Shown here: piece by piece, positions 43,900-55,321 of the stretch
Position numbering within the stretch: position 1 is the first letter of the stretch
Layout: each line of letters begins with the position of its first letter
Translations under genes and position numbers: made by a program
Notes under the pieces: generated by a model
Told to the model about the DNA's origin: nothing
Databases searched by the model: none
Seen by the model: the letters and a program-made list of their open reading frames with translations, nothing else
NCBI RefSeq assembly: GCF_016920785.2
Contig: NW_024609884.1
Span: 34,268,080-34,332,079 of the forward strand
Direction: 5' to 3'
DNA length: 64,000 nt
Source of the DNA: Ixodes scapularis
Taxonomy: Eukaryota; Arthropoda; Arachnida; Ixodida; Ixodidae

Positions 43900-44370
43900 G
43901 TATCCACGAGATTGCCGGGTTCGTCATAACCGTGCTGTCAGAAGTGGTTCATGCGGCTCGTCGATAGTTTTGGTGTGCCGCACATCTGTACGCTGTGCTC
44001 CGTTTAGTTGCTGCGCTCGGAGTATGAAACTCGGAGCGTCCGAGTAGGAGTCAAGGAGCGCGGACTTAACGCGCGAATTAACTGTCCCATGGAGCGAAGC
44101 GGCCGGCGTCGGAAAACGCGAAAAACGGCACCTAAACTCCCATTTTCCCATTGGCTGAGGGGGGAGGGAAGAAGAGGAGCGGGAAATTACCGCTCTCTTT
44201 CTCTGTGGACTAATGTATCACGTGTTCTACGCTCCACCATGTCGCGCAGCCCGGCCGGTTTTTACGGAGGAAAGCGGGGCGTGCTGGGGGGGGGGGGGGG
44301 GGGGGGGGGGGCTTGTAAGAATGCGCTGTGCGCAGGAATCCTTTTACAGTCCTACACATAAGCAGTCTTA
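43900..44370 (+). repeat. Dispersed repeat R6, copy 1
   Basis: GC-rich block with GGAGCGAAGCGGCCGGCGTC, GAAAAACGGCACCTAAA and TCCTACACATAAGCAGTCTTA, each recurring in order in 44460-44985. The 26-base poly-G interrupts it. No coding capacity recognised. Confidence 0.65.
44286..44311 (+). repeat. Poly-G homopolymer, 26 bases
   Basis: The longest uninterrupted G run in the window, inside R6 copy 1. Confidence 0.95.
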
Positions 44371-44459
44371 AGTGTATTGTTTGGCGAACGATTTAGATAC
44401 CTAACGCAGAGAAAGCGCCTGAGCTCCCGGTAACGATGTGGGGAAAAGATGGCGTACTC

Positions 44460-44985
44460 CGTTTCGGGAGCTTAGTCATTATTAATGCGAAAGCGTTAAA
44501 TGTTGCATAGAGCGGAGCCGGTGGCGTCTGTAACCGCGTAAACAAGGCACCTAAAAGCGCGTAACCGTGAAAAACGACACCTGAATTGGCTGCGACGGGT
44601 CATATCAGATGCTTTGTCAAGGCAGCCGGCGCGGCCGCTCGAGGTCAAAGCAGATGCGCCTCGGGAAAAAAAAAACAAAGCAAAGCACAGCAACGCAGAT
44701 GCCTCGTCACGGAAGCCGGCGGGTGCGCTCAAGGACAAAGCGGACGCGCTTCAGAAATCAAACACAAAGAAAGGCACAGCAACGCAATGCTTCGACGCGG
44801 AAGCCGTCGTGAAGCCGGCAAGGTTCGCCGCGCCTGCGCAGTGGGGGAGCGTCCTATCGCACCTTCGCAGCACCGCGTCCGATGGGAAGACGTGGCGCGC
44901 TGCTTGTAGGAACGCGCTGCTTGTAGGAATGCTTTCGCATTCCTTCCTACACGTAAGCAGTCTTAGTAAGTGCCTCTACCGAATT
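44460..44985 (+). repeat. Dispersed repeat R6, copy 2
   Basis: Contains GAGCGGAGCCGGTGGCGTC, TGAAAAACGACACCTGAATT, CTTGTAGGAATGC and CCTACACGTAAGCAGTCTTA, paralleling copy 1. GAATGCGAAAGC/GCTTTCGCATTC-type palindromic words occur near 44488 and 44930. It includes an expanded internal tandem repeat. Confidence 0.65.
44608..44815 (+). repeat. Internal tandem repeat, about 2.3 units of 88-90 bp
   Basis: Units start GATGC (44608), GATGC (44698) and AATGC (44786). Each carries GCCGGCG, a GGTCAAAGC-GA or GGACAAAGCGGA box and ends in AAAGCACAGCAACGCA-type text. Basic Arg/Lys/Ala-rich frames across it are a by-product. Confidence 0.8.
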
Positions 44986-45662
44986 GTTTTTTCGGCAGTG
45001 CATCGACGTCGCATATGTCAAGGGCACGCTGCCGAGATAATGACAAGGTGAGTGCAACGACAACTGCCATTTATATACTTCTATGCATCGTCGTGAACGG
45101 AAGTTTCAACGCCTTTTCTGAGCCCTGTTTAGGAATAAAGGCGACAAAAACGCGGAAATTGGACGATGTATAGACCTTTTCAGTGCTTATCACCAGGGCG
45201 AAAAATGCTGAGTCATGAGCTGTGAAAGCATGCGCAGCGTCTGATATACCTCACAACAGAGCTACGGCGCATGCTGAGAAGGCCTTCCACACCCCAGCAG
45301 ACAAAGATGGCAGATCGTAAAATGCGATCTTTGGAAATGTCTACAGAGAGCTTTAGTATCGCGCCTATGAGCAAACGAAAGCACTGCGCGTTTGCGTTAG
45401 CGTCGCGTGCTCCACGCTGCTTACGCGCCATACACGCTGAACGCGGTAAGCTTCGTGTACGCTCGCTATCGATTTTTGCATACATACGCAGCGGCCCTTC
45501 GCGTGACGTTCTGGTTGCTCTCGTCGCGCGGGACAGCGCAAGACTTCCCCAGATTGAAATATGCGAACTACACCTCGAACTGCTGGCCGTATACTAATAA
45601 AAAAAAGACAAAGCAGGTTTACTGCCGGCACCCGGAGAGAGATTTACATTTAGGTATACTTT
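44986..45662. other. Unassigned DNA
   Basis: Overlapping ORFs on both strands at 45213-45631, none recognised. Confidence 0.3.
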
Positions 45663-45882
45663 GTTTCAGCGTAAGTCCAGACGCAGGCGACGCTACGAGG
45701 TAATGGAACCAATCAAGCAGCGTCAAAAGTGCAAGCCACTAAGCCATTTCTGTTTATTATAGATTCAGCGATGATAGAAGGTCGACATAAACATCACGAA
45801 CACCATGATGGTGCACTTTTGACGCTGCTCTATTGTTCATATTAGCTCGTAGCGTCGGCTACGTCTGGACTGAAGCTGAAAC
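45663..45882. mobile_element. Foldback MITE, 220 bp
   Basis: Arms of about 75 bp: left GTTTCAGCGTAAGTCCAGAC, GACGCTACGAGGTAAT and GCAGCGTCAAAAGTGCA are mirrored at the right by TGCACTTTTGACGCTGCT, AGCTCGTAGCGTC and GTCTGGACTGAAGCTGAAAC. The loop is about 65 bp. A diverged arm-like sequence occurs near the start of the window. Confidence 0.88.
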
Positions 45883-46096
45883 GGAGTATAGTGATGGGAT
45901 TGGCGGCATGGAATAGACCCTTTTCAAAAGTCCATTAAGCAACATTGGTAGTCGCCATTGCTTGGGCACGTTGCGTGTGATTGGATCCGATTCCTTGCCG
46001 AACGCTGGCGCGGCACTCCTTTTAACTACTAGCTGAGCCGAGTTCGCGCCAAACTCTGACACAACTCTCGTGGTGGAGAACACTTAACTTGGAGAG

Positions 46097-46547
46097 CACT
46101 TAAGCTTCGCCTTTAAGACTAAAACGCGGTAGCGTTATCGGGCCCGTTCGCATCGCATTCTCATTCACCGTGCAAGCGTGCCTTGCGTGGCCTAGTCAGT
46201 ACCGCGTCTGGCTCGCAACCGAAGGCTCGTGGGCTCGAGTCCCGCCTAAAATTCATCAATTTTTTTCTTTGAGGCAAATGAATTACTTCATGAAGTGAAC
46301 TCACTTGAGAGATGCGGCGACCTTTAATTCGCCTTACCCATGCCATGCTTTAATCACTTCCATTCAACGCGTGACGTCACGTATCAAGTGAGCACTATGG
46401 GCTGGAAGAAATTCCCGCGCGAGGTCATGTGGCTGTGACGTCATAGCCCTATCGATCAATCAAGATTTTCGCGTCACACCACCAACGCCAGCTCTTCTGC
46501 GGCACGAGCTCCTTAACGCTATCGCGTTAATACATGGTCAGAGTACG
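46097..46547 (+). mobile_element. tRNA-related repeat R5, free-standing copy
   Basis: Starts TTAAGCTTCGCCTTTAAG, continues with AACGCGGTAGCGTTATCGGG and ends with the inverted AACGCTATCGCGTTAA. The tRNA-like part has an A box (TGGCCTAGTCAGTACCG, 46188-46204) and a B box (GGGCTCGAGTCCC, 46231-46243) 27 bases later. The 3' half contains GTGACGTCACGTATCAAGTG. The same family lies inside both hAT copies. Classed as SINE-like because of the Pol III boxes, although the inverted termini also recall a MITE. Confidence 0.7.
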
Positions 46548-47849
46548 TGATCGAGCAATGGCGGATAGGCGATGGCATGGACTTTGAAATGGGTTTATTG
46601 GCTTGACTGAATACGGGCCTTAGATTGCTTGGAGCAGTTTGCATGGACACGTCTAGATGGCGCTGTAACTGCTTGAGTATGCGTTTACATTCCGTTTTTC
46701 TAAAAATGCTGGCTTAACGTGCTCCGCAGCGTTTCGCCAGGAGCATGCGTCAGTCGTGCGCAGTGCTGACGCAAAGTTCTTTACGCTATTCTAAAACGCT
46801 ATATTAACGGGAAGCCCGTCGGCAATTCGAAAATTGTTTAAATTGGAACAGGGGTAAAAGGAAACCGACACAAAGGACGAAGGCAGGAGAAATCATATTT
46901 CTGCCTTAATGTCGCTTGTTATCCCTGTACCATGCCAACGCGCTCCAATTCGTCGACTGTTTAAATTGGCTTAGCGTTTATTCGTAACTTCTGTCAATAC
47001 TGCAATTTGGAAATGACCGATGAAACCAATAATTATAAGGTTAATGAATGTATTTTATTTAATTACCGAACTTACCGTGGCGATTATGCCCTCATCTAAT
47101 GTCCCCGAAATTGATAAATACACGGTGAAAACGGCACCCATGTAACGCTCAACCTTAAAACAAAACACAAAAAAAGTTTGGATTAAAATTTAAACATTGC
47201 ATATACGTGCATGGCGGGTAATTGAAAATGCAGGTGTGTGAAAGATTCCTCCTTTTTGCGATACATTCCCCATTCGATAGGTTTCCTCTTTTTTTATTTG
47301 TTCTTTATATGCCCCTGTCGATCTTCATAATAGTTCCCGCTGCTTATTTATTTATTTACTAGCCTGTTTGCTCGTGTTTGTATGTGTGCAATAGCATACA
47401 CTGGGCGACACACATAGCACAAACACGACATCGGTGCCTCTTCACATTTTTTGCTCAAGTAGCGTAATGACGAACACCAAATGTTTCCGCCTACGTGTGC
47501 GTCCAGGACGAGCACATTCCAACATGCTTGCAGCTTGAATTAAGGCTATTCACTGGGGAAGAAAAATACGAAACCCCGGCGATCGCACATTTCTGCTAAG
47601 TCGCTCTCTGTAAGGACGCGGGTGATCTTTTTCTCCCGTGTTAGGTTATCTCACGCAAGGCCGTGGTTCTGTGTTTTAGGCGTCAGCTGCAAGAGGCGAT
47701 CCCGGATCGTACCTGAAACACCAGCTCTGCCTCAGCGTTCGACTGAAGCTCGTGTTCTCACTCACTGAACACGAGTCCCGACGGATGATCGGGGTTGGCG
47801 TCTTGTAGGTTACACCGAAATGTTAGCACTACGGCCTTCCTAGCGCGAC
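46548..47849. other. Unassigned DNA
   Basis: No gene recognised. 46835-46980 has an inverted arrangement of AATTG-TTTAAATTGG words around ACAAAGGACGAAGGCAGG, similar in style to Penelope 3' scars. Confidence 0.3.
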
Positions 47850-48066
47850 TAAAGCCGGGGTCACACTGCTCATGCATCATACAAAAGACAGTTTGCAGAC
47901 ATCAGACACAGCGATATCCGTGGTTCGAATGCCGCGTGCCAAGTTTCCTCCTTGGACACAATGACATGCGGCATTCGAAGCATGGATTTCGCGGTGGCTC
48001 GTGTTCGAATCTCTCTGCAGACTGTCGTTTGTATGATGTATAAGCGGTGTGACACCCCCGGCTTAA
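47850..48066. mobile_element. Complete palindromic MITE (47853-48063), TAA target
   Basis: 211 bp; AGCCGGGGTCACAC faces GTGTGACACCCCCGGCT, and CATCATACAAAAGACAGT faces GACTGTCGTTTGTATGATG. TAA flanks both ends (47850-47852 and 48064-48066), compatible with PIF/Harbinger. It is the intact relative of the copy split by the LINE at 5.2-9.6 kb. Confidence 0.88.
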
Positions 48067-48206
48067 GCGGATTATTCGTCTCCAAGAGGTAATTATTTTT
48101 CTTTGAAAAACAGAAAATCATAGAGGAAAATAAATAAAAAAAAAAACTGTATAAACACTTTTTTTTTCGAATACAGAGCTCTTTAACGAGAACGACTTTC
48201 TGCCCC

Positions 48207-48282
48207 GTGGTGCGTGAATGTGAAGTGCTTACTAAAGAGCAAATGTGGTGCGTGAATGTGAAGTGCTTACTAAAGAGCAAAT
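48207..48282 (+). repeat. Exact tandem duplication, 2 x 38 bp
   Basis: Two identical 38-base units (48207-48244, 48245-48282) beginning GTGGTGCGTGAATGTGAAG. Perfect identity indicates a recent event or an assembly or replication slip. Confidence 0.97.
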
Positions 48283-50289
48283 GCGAAAATAAAATCATTT
48301 CGTGGTTTAAGACCTCTTGAGGGCGGAACACGAGCGTTCGAAATCTACGCCAAAATATTAGAATAGTTTACTCAAGAAGATAACAAAGAGGGTAGCTCTA
48401 GCCCCAGTATACTCACGAAGTAAACATTTCTTTAAAAGCGTATTTGACCTACTAATTTATCAGATATTACAAGCCGCTTTTTTATACCTATACCGAACAC
48501 ATACCGTGGTGTCGCAACTAATTCATTATTTGTGATCTTATAACGTTGAGGGCCATCTGAGCAGTACAGGCAAGATGCTAGATTACAAACTTCCCTCGCA
48601 GTCCCCAGCGATTGCCCCTATATGTATAAATTGCACCTGACATCGTCGCATTATACTGGTAGGCATTCCTACTGTTCTTGCCGAGTAAAACAACTTCAGT
48701 GGCGTGAAATGCGTGCTGCGGAACGTGCGCTCCCTACAGAATGGCCAACACAATGGCAGCTGACGGGATGTCAACGTAAGCCATGCGTAAAGGACGGCAT
48801 CCGACGAAATACGCGGGAAACATTTTCCTATCCTAGACACCATGAATTTTCCTTTCAAAGCCATCTTGTTTGTCGCGTTCTTTTCGCATCGTATTATAAA
48901 ACGCAACCTTCGAACCTTGCTTTACTCAGGCTGTCCCGAAAACAAATGAAAAAAACGTCGGCGTTGAAAAGAAAAAAACAAAACAAAAAACAACTATGAT
49001 TATGGAAGCATCAAACGAAAAAAAAAAAAGGGGTTACAAAGAGCGCGCCTTTTTAAGCCAATACTAAAACAAAAACAAGAATGCTAGGTCGCAGAAGTCC
49101 TTTGTTTCTGCAAAATATAACCCCCGTGCTGGAGTTAACTGTAATTTGAATCAAAGCTGTGTTTCACTGGTCCAAAATCCATGCTTCAATTTACTAGAAT
49201 GATTGCATAAACTGCGAACAAACCAAAATTTTGTTATCGTCAACCGTGGGCCTGCCAAAATAACATAGGCCAACCCTGTATTTTTCCTCCGGAGGCGCGA
49301 AGGGTTGTTTTTTTGTTTTTGTTTTTTTAAGCCTTGTATTGTTTCCATGGAAGGGGTCGTGTATCGATCACTGTAATAAATGACACTAAACCAGGCTGCG
49401 TCAGAATCAAGAAGTTTATTGGGTTGACTGCTTTCATAGCGTGCACGCCGAGAGTGCCTGCTGCGTCACTGACGGCACACATTGCGCGCGTTTCAAAGCG
49501 ATCGCTGGGTTATAAAGGAAAGGTTTAATCTTGTTGGATGCCGAATCATCACAATGACATTGTGACACGAGTTGTTTAAAACGCTCGTCTCGCTTTAATA
49601 ATGTGCATGTATCTGGGAATCATGAAAGGGAAAATAAACATAATGTAACAATGAAGCATTGTATACGGTACGCATTACGAGTAACAATAGCGATTGTATT
49701 CAGTCAGATATGGTATTGATTGTGTCATCGCTTCATTGCTTTTATTACAATACCACTACATACATAAATGGATTATTTCACGAGGAAATAAAAACAGTTA
49801 GCAACCGTTCCTCATTACCATCACCGTCACTGGACAAAGCATGCGTCACGAGCAAACAAGAGAAGACCTTGCACATTGTAATAACACACATTTAAAGTGA
49901 GAACATAAACGGACGAACAGGCACGGTTCCCAGATGTCAACAACATTCATTTACTTCGAAGCGTGTATTTGTACGATAAAAAAAAGAATACAAGGAAGAA
50001 GGCAGAAAGGACGGAAGGATTGGTTTGGGAAGGATGGTAGCAGACTAACTTATTAATTATTTGCACATAAAAACAAAAACCAAGAAAACTACGAGAGGTA
50101 CGCGAAATCTGTTTTGCAACTAGGTTATGCTGCCAGGCAGACACTAATTGCAAGAATAACCGTAGCTTTCAATTTCCCAATTGACTAAAAGTCAGTAATA
50201 AACATTTCTATTACTGAAGTTAAGGCGTGTAATTACATTGGAAGCTTCAAGGCGGCCGCATTCCATGACTGTTCCAATTTTTAGAATCC
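48283..50289. other. Unassigned DNA
   Basis: No gene recognised. Overlapping ORFs at 48583-48999 on both strands have no domain. Several A-rich tracts occur (49018-49028, 49306-49327). Confidence 0.3.
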
Positions 50290-50640
50290 GCGAAGCCACT
50301 CCGTGTATCAAGGAATGCGTCTCCAAATACTGCTACTGAATCCGTCAAATTACGCGTTCAAAACCGCGAAGATTGGAGACGTCCGATGGGACAGCAGGGC
50401 CGAGCTGACAACAATTCTTCTTCGCCAGCCGAAGGCGAGAGAGGGACTGATACCAGCTCCGTCCCGTTCTCATATAAATAGGGGGTTTTTCGTAGATCGT
50501 TTTCGACGTCCCGCAACGCTGTCCGCAACCCGCTACGATACCCAGAACTCTACAGCGAAGGCCATGGGTGCGCAGGCGCAGTAGCGGCTTCTTCGTTGTG
50601 GAGGGCTTAGCGGAAAGGGAAACGCGGTCAACGGAAACTC
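50290..50640 (+). promoter_or_regulatory. TATA-containing promoter-like block
   Basis: A good TATA box (TATAAATAGGG, 50473-50483) sits in a CpG-rich block, with GATCGTTTTCGACGTCCCGC downstream and a GTGCGCAGGCGCAG (NRF1-like) at 50568-50581. A 93-codon frame crosses the TATA box and is therefore not a gene. It could be the promoter of an LTR element or of an unrecognised gene; no coding sequence follows. Confidence 0.35.
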
Positions 50641-50664
50641 CCTAATGTTATACGCAACGACCTG

Positions 50665-50955
50665 CGTCACATCGGTGAGGGCTTTTGCGCCCATCTTCGC
50701 GGTTTTGAATGCATAATCAAACTGATTGAGTGACTATTTTGGAGTCGCAAATCTCGGAACATTTGAGAATTAAAAAAAACAAAAAAAAATGAAACACTCA
50801 TGAAATGCGGCTGCTTTAAATTTTCCTAGGTAAACATATGTCCTGAATACAGTAATTAAAAATGCTAATGGCCAAATTTCAGTTAATTAGGAAATTGGCA
50901 GCTACGATTATGAAATTAGCGTCCGCCTAAAGAGCAAAAACTGTTGTGAACCAAA
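50665..50955 (+). repeat. Dispersed repeat R4, copy 2
   Basis: GGGCTTTTGCGCCCATCTTCG, the AATTAGGAAATTGGCAGCTA block and AGCGTCCGCCTAAAGAGCAA match copy 1 at 16975-17335 in order and strand. Confidence 0.55.
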
Positions 50956-51299
50956 CTCGCGTCGCATCGCCGACGCCGTGCTGCGCAACTATAGAAACCA
51001 CCACCGACGTTACGTGCTTCAATGCCGCGACTCTACGTCACAGCGTCAGCGACGGTTGTCATGGTTACGCCGCTCAGCGGCGCGACGCTACGCGATTTTT
51101 TCTCACCTGTGTTTCACACTAACTGCGCATAACCGGGTGAGAAAAAAAAAAAAAGTCCTACAACTAGCATAGTTTCTTTCTTGAAAATGTATAAAACTCA
51201 ATTATGAACATCATTTTCTCGTACTAGTTGGAGAGAGGCCTTCCCACGGCTGACCGCTTCACGCCACTGCTGGGAAAACGGCGGCGAGAAGCTCCGGAC
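50956..51299. other. CpG-rich then unassigned DNA
   Basis: 50960-51100 is dense in CGACG/CGCGAC words. No gene recognised. Confidence 0.3.
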
Positions 51300-51900
51300 T
51301 TCGAAAGTCAATCTCGTTTCGAGATAGGCTGATGGAAGGGGCGCTTATGTGGTTGTTGAAGCTGTCCATGGCAAACGCCTCAATAATCTCGCGTCCTTGT
51401 CTTGCCGCTTGTCCACCGATTCTGGACGCCTAGCGGAAGTCAGCGGCGCAGGATCCACATTCCGAGGCGTGCCTCAAGATGGGATGAGAAGTTGTCTCCA
51501 CACTGTTGTCAGCCGACTCTTTACTTCGTTGGCGTGCTCTTAGAGCCAGTCGTCGAGGCAACGCCCCGTCTGCCTTATGTATACCTGATGTATACAATGG
51601 GATGAAATTAATCCGCTCCTTCTCGCGTGGAGAATAGCTTGATTTGTGTGTTTTCTGGCAGATTGGATTTGGACCGGGGTTGGGTTGACTTCCTTGAAGA
51701 TGAAGATCAATTTAAATTTGCGGGAGAAAACAACCATGCTGTTAAAGCATTGTGCGACTGATTTGAAGCGATGCATAGTGTTATTGAAGTATCGGATGCA
51801 CTCCGAGCGAGAGTAGAAGAATGGCTTCTTGGACCTGAGATCTGTGATCAGTCTTTTGACAGTCAACTCAATAAGATATTTTGGGGTATCCTGCCTTAAT
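51300..51900 (-). pseudogene. Third Penelope-like fragment
   Basis: On the minus strand, VVFSRKFKLI and VNPTPVQ correspond to the VVFSAPxKL...VN linker region. HQVYIRQTGRCLDDWL matches the GIY-YIG core VYIGQTGRCLNDRL (G replaced by R in YIG). After a stop and frameshift, ASECGSCAADFR and REIIEAFAMDSF match the Cys finger and the catalytic-Glu block. Damaged and non-functional; diverged from the 36-39 kb copies. Confidence 0.75.
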
Positions 51901-52130
51901 GAGCGATATTTATCGTAAACCCGACCCGCGCATCCAGACTTTTAATAGAAGCTTGTGAGCTTGTGACGAGGTTTCGGTGGCCGAGTGTAATGGCGCACCA
52001 CAGCTCAGAGCACGCGGAGTGAAAGCTCGCGCTGAAGGACCCAGGAACCCTGGATGGAATCTCCACCCCTGCCCGTTTCGATCTCGATGACCATCGCACC
52101 GCCGTGCGGTCGCGTCACTACCGAGTGATG

Positions 52131-52818
52131 CATGTTAAAGGGGCGGGGCAACAATTTTTGTACTTAAGTACTACTTAGAATTATTGCGTGACATTCATAA
52201 CCCATAAAACATCCGTTAATTGTTTTCGTTTTTCACTCAATGACAGTCGCAAAAAAACACACAAAAAAACAAAAAAAAAACAACAACAAGAAAACTCGCA
52301 GCTAGTACAAGCGAACACGTGAGACTGGAATCGATTATATGCCGCCTATGTGTATCATAGCCACGCGGTGGGGTTGGCAAAATAATAGGGCACACGCTGA
52401 GTTCCCCATGTTGTTAAGTTTAGGTTAATCCCGTCATTGCAGCCATTGGGCACGAGCCACTACCCGAATGCATGTCGAGGCATTGATTGTCAGGAACTCA
52501 AATGGAATGCTTACACAATGCTTGTCACTACTGTACGAGCCCGTCACGAATTTAAATATAATCGCTGCAGGAATCGCAAGGCCTGATGACTGGGGATGGC
52601 ATTGCTGACAACGCCAGCAATGCGATCCCCACAACTTCGACATCACGTTTTTCGAAGAAAAGACTGAAAGAAAACGTCCGCTTATATTCTTGAATTATGC
52701 TGTGATAAAAAAAGAAAAGAAGAGACGTGCGAGTATACTTGGGTCCCACATAGCTCCAGCAAGTAGTGCGAAGTAAGAAACATCCCTACCCACTATCATT
52801 GCACGGCCCCTTTAAAGG
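52131..52818. mobile_element. TTAA-flanked MITE-like element
   Basis: TTAAAGGGGCGGGGCAAC at 52135 faces TTGCACGGCCCCTTTAA ending at 52815, giving TTAA at both outer ends and short GGGGC terminal repeats. TTAA duplications are diagnostic of piggyBac-type insertion. The interior (680 bp) has no transposase. Interior ORFs at 52434-52749 are unrecognised. Confidence 0.6.
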
Positions 52819-53393
52819 GCCGGGCAAGCAGTGGTACTGTACCGGCTAAATTTATCCTGTGCAACGGAAGCACGACGCCATTATAACTAACTTCCCCCTG
52901 TCTGAACACAAACACAAAACACAATTATTACAGAAATCTCGCAAAGAGTCTTTTATAGCCGCCGACAACGCTAGGAACTATTTTAGATGGCACTCTTCAC
53001 CTTAACAAGGCGCGAACTTCCCCTATAGAACGTAAAATAAAAAAGGCACAAGCATAAATTATTTTCTATATGTGATTCACAGATTTATTTTCCCCTTATT
53101 ACAGCACAGGCAGCCAATGACACATAAAAGTGCGCGAACGTGAAACTGATGTGTGGAACGCAAATAAAATGATAAAACACCTGTATTTTGATCAGAATGG
53201 ACTGTTCCCGCATAGGGCAAATTCCTAATGCAAATAACGAGACCTCCAGGCGGTTTAAGTACCACGGCAAGTTTAGGCAAACCCACAGGAACAGGGAAAA
53301 CGCTCGCTGCCAAAAGTTTCGGGTGGGTAGGGCGGGTATTTTTACGATGAGAACATTGAACTCGGAACATGTAATCACAAATCGCGGGTATCA
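52819..53393. other. Unassigned DNA
   Basis: Overlapping 97-105-codon frames on the minus strand (53394-53077) compete with each other and show no domain. Possibly a repeat. Confidence 0.3.
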
Positions 53394-53675
53394 TACACTC
53401 TAAAAAAAATCTGATTGGAAAAGAACTCCTAGGGGTTCGGCTTGCACCCTAGAAAGTTATCTCAAAGTACCCCCTACAAGGGTTCTCGTGAAAAACCTAT
53501 TAAAGTTTTTTTTAAGCTCCTTCTTTTTGCGAAAGAGTTTTTTATCGCCCAGTTGCCTCTCTAGTGCGCCAGAGGGCGATAGTGCGTGAGGCGAAACAGT
53601 ACTTCACGGGCTGAAAGAGTTCTTCAGGGCGTCAAAAAAAGTTTCAAGAAAGTTTTTTTTTTTTTTTGGAGTGTA
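53394..53675. mobile_element. TA-type MITE family M-1, complete copy
   Basis: TACACTCTAAAAAAAA at the left faces TTTTTTTTTGGAGTGTA at the right. With TA as the duplicated target (53394-53395, 53674-53675) the element is 53396-53673, a Tc1/mariner-like arrangement. The interior has TATCGCCCAGTTGCC and the AGTGCGCCAGAGGGCGATAG block shared with 23791-23965. Related to the host copy at 40701-41268. Confidence 0.75.
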
Positions 53676-55020
53676 CAACAGAATCGTAAATGAGGCTCTA
53701 AGAAATACTTAACGTTGCGCGCACAAACGTATAATACACTGCGGTTGCCCGACACTCAATGGACTTCCTTGCTATACAAGGCCGCCGGAACTACTTGACG
53801 TGGTCACCGTCGCACCAACGATGCGGCACTGGAGCCCTGCACGCTGAGCGGTACACCGTGTTGTAACAACGCGTGACGCCTGCTCTCAAAACGTCAGAAC
53901 TATACCACGAGAACTACCGATAAACTCATGTCCACACCAAGATTCTAGCCTGTTGTTAGGGCGCTCCATTGTTTCCCAGCACCTTTCTGTGCCTACAGTC
54001 GACAACGCGAAGGGCCTTCAATCGAATTGTTTTCTTAGTAGTCGGAAGGATGTTGTCATTGGGCTTCCTCTTTTATGTTGTTTGCTGCAGTTTTCTGGCC
54101 CGGGCTGGTCGCCTCTCTCGCGACGTTGGGCGCGTTGTGTGTTTGTTGTTGGTTAGTTTCTCTCGTTTTTGCGCTGCCTACGCGGATGTCGCTGTAACAC
54201 ACAATAATTCTGACTGGAACACGATCAATAAGTATATTAAAAAAAAATACACACACATTTTGAAAAGTGTTAATCTGAACCGATTGGCGCAAATTTGGAG
54301 CAGGTTAAGTGGTACGACAGGTAAGTGAAAGGAAAATCCGCATTGTACTTACCTTTTCCAAGTTAAAAATAAAAAGAAATGCAACGAAAAGAATGAGCTT
54401 TTTGGGTCTAATCTAGATCGCATTAAAAATTTAACTGTTTCAGAAACAGCTTTCGCAACGTCAATTTAGCTGTAACCTATGTAAAACCAGATTAAGAGTG
54501 TATTTCCGGTTAGTTCGTCCGTGTTAAGGTCAGGCTATGGGTATAGCCGCCCAGTCCAGAGCCCAAACAAACACTCTAGTGGTGCCAAAGCACAGCCGCT
54601 CTTACCTCTAGACGTCTCTCACTTTTGGGAGGGGACGTCTCTTCCTTCAGAAACGCGTCATGACGTCAGAGTTGAATGCTAATGTATTCGCGTGGATTTG
54701 CATTTTTATCCTTCAGGCTTTCGATTGGTTCTCTTCTATGTGACGATGGAGCGGAATACATGCGACCAACGTCACGCGGAAAGCCTCACGTGATGTCACG
54801 CCGCAGGCTGGTGATGAAATGAAAATGTTGGAACTACGAGACAAGGGCCTGCGTCATTTTTCCTCTAACGTCAGCTGATACTCGCAGTGCCGGCTAGTTA
54901 GGGCCCACGTCGCCACGTGCGCGTTTCTGACCGTAAGTTGGCGGTGTCTTGCAACAAACGCAATACCGGCATGCACCGGCGCAAAAGTGTCGGCGTCTGA
55001 CTTTTCACCTCGTACACTTC
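53676..55020. other. Unassigned DNA
   Basis: No gene recognised. A 119-codon plus-strand ORF (53969-54328) opens with a hydrophobic stretch that could be read as a signal or membrane segment, but it has no known family. Several TGACGTCA-like motifs occur at 54660-54800. Confidence 0.3.
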
Positions 55021-55321
55021 ATAAAAAAGCCCGTGCGTCTACTTTCCCGCACAACACTCGGAGAGCTAATCACCGCAACTTACGGAGGCAGCTCAGCAAA
55101 TGGCGATGCCGAAACATATGTTTAGACCAAAAAACGCATTCTGAGTTGTGACATTAAGCAATACAAAAGTCACGCTTGCATTGCTTAATGGCACAACTCC
55201 GACTGCTTTTTTTAGTCTAAACATATGTTACGACATCGTCATTCGCTGAGCTGCCTCCGTAAGTTGTGGTGATTGGCTCTCCGAGTGTTGTGCGGGAAAG
55301 TAGACGCACAGGCTTTTTTTA
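55021..55321. mobile_element. Foldback MITE, family FB-1, copy 2
   Basis: Same arms as 2053-2366: GCGTCTACTTTCCCGCACAA, ACATATGTTTAGACC and TGACATTAAGCAAT on the left, complements on the right ending AAAGTAGACGCAC. Slightly better preserved arm symmetry than copy 1. Confidence 0.88.

Noticed and set aside
50303..50584. 93-codon ORF
   Set aside because: Crosses a TATA box in a promoter-like block, so it is unlikely to be translated.
53969..54328. 119-codon ORF with signal-peptide-like start
   Set aside because: No mature-domain features and a Lys/Ile-rich tail of intergenic character.
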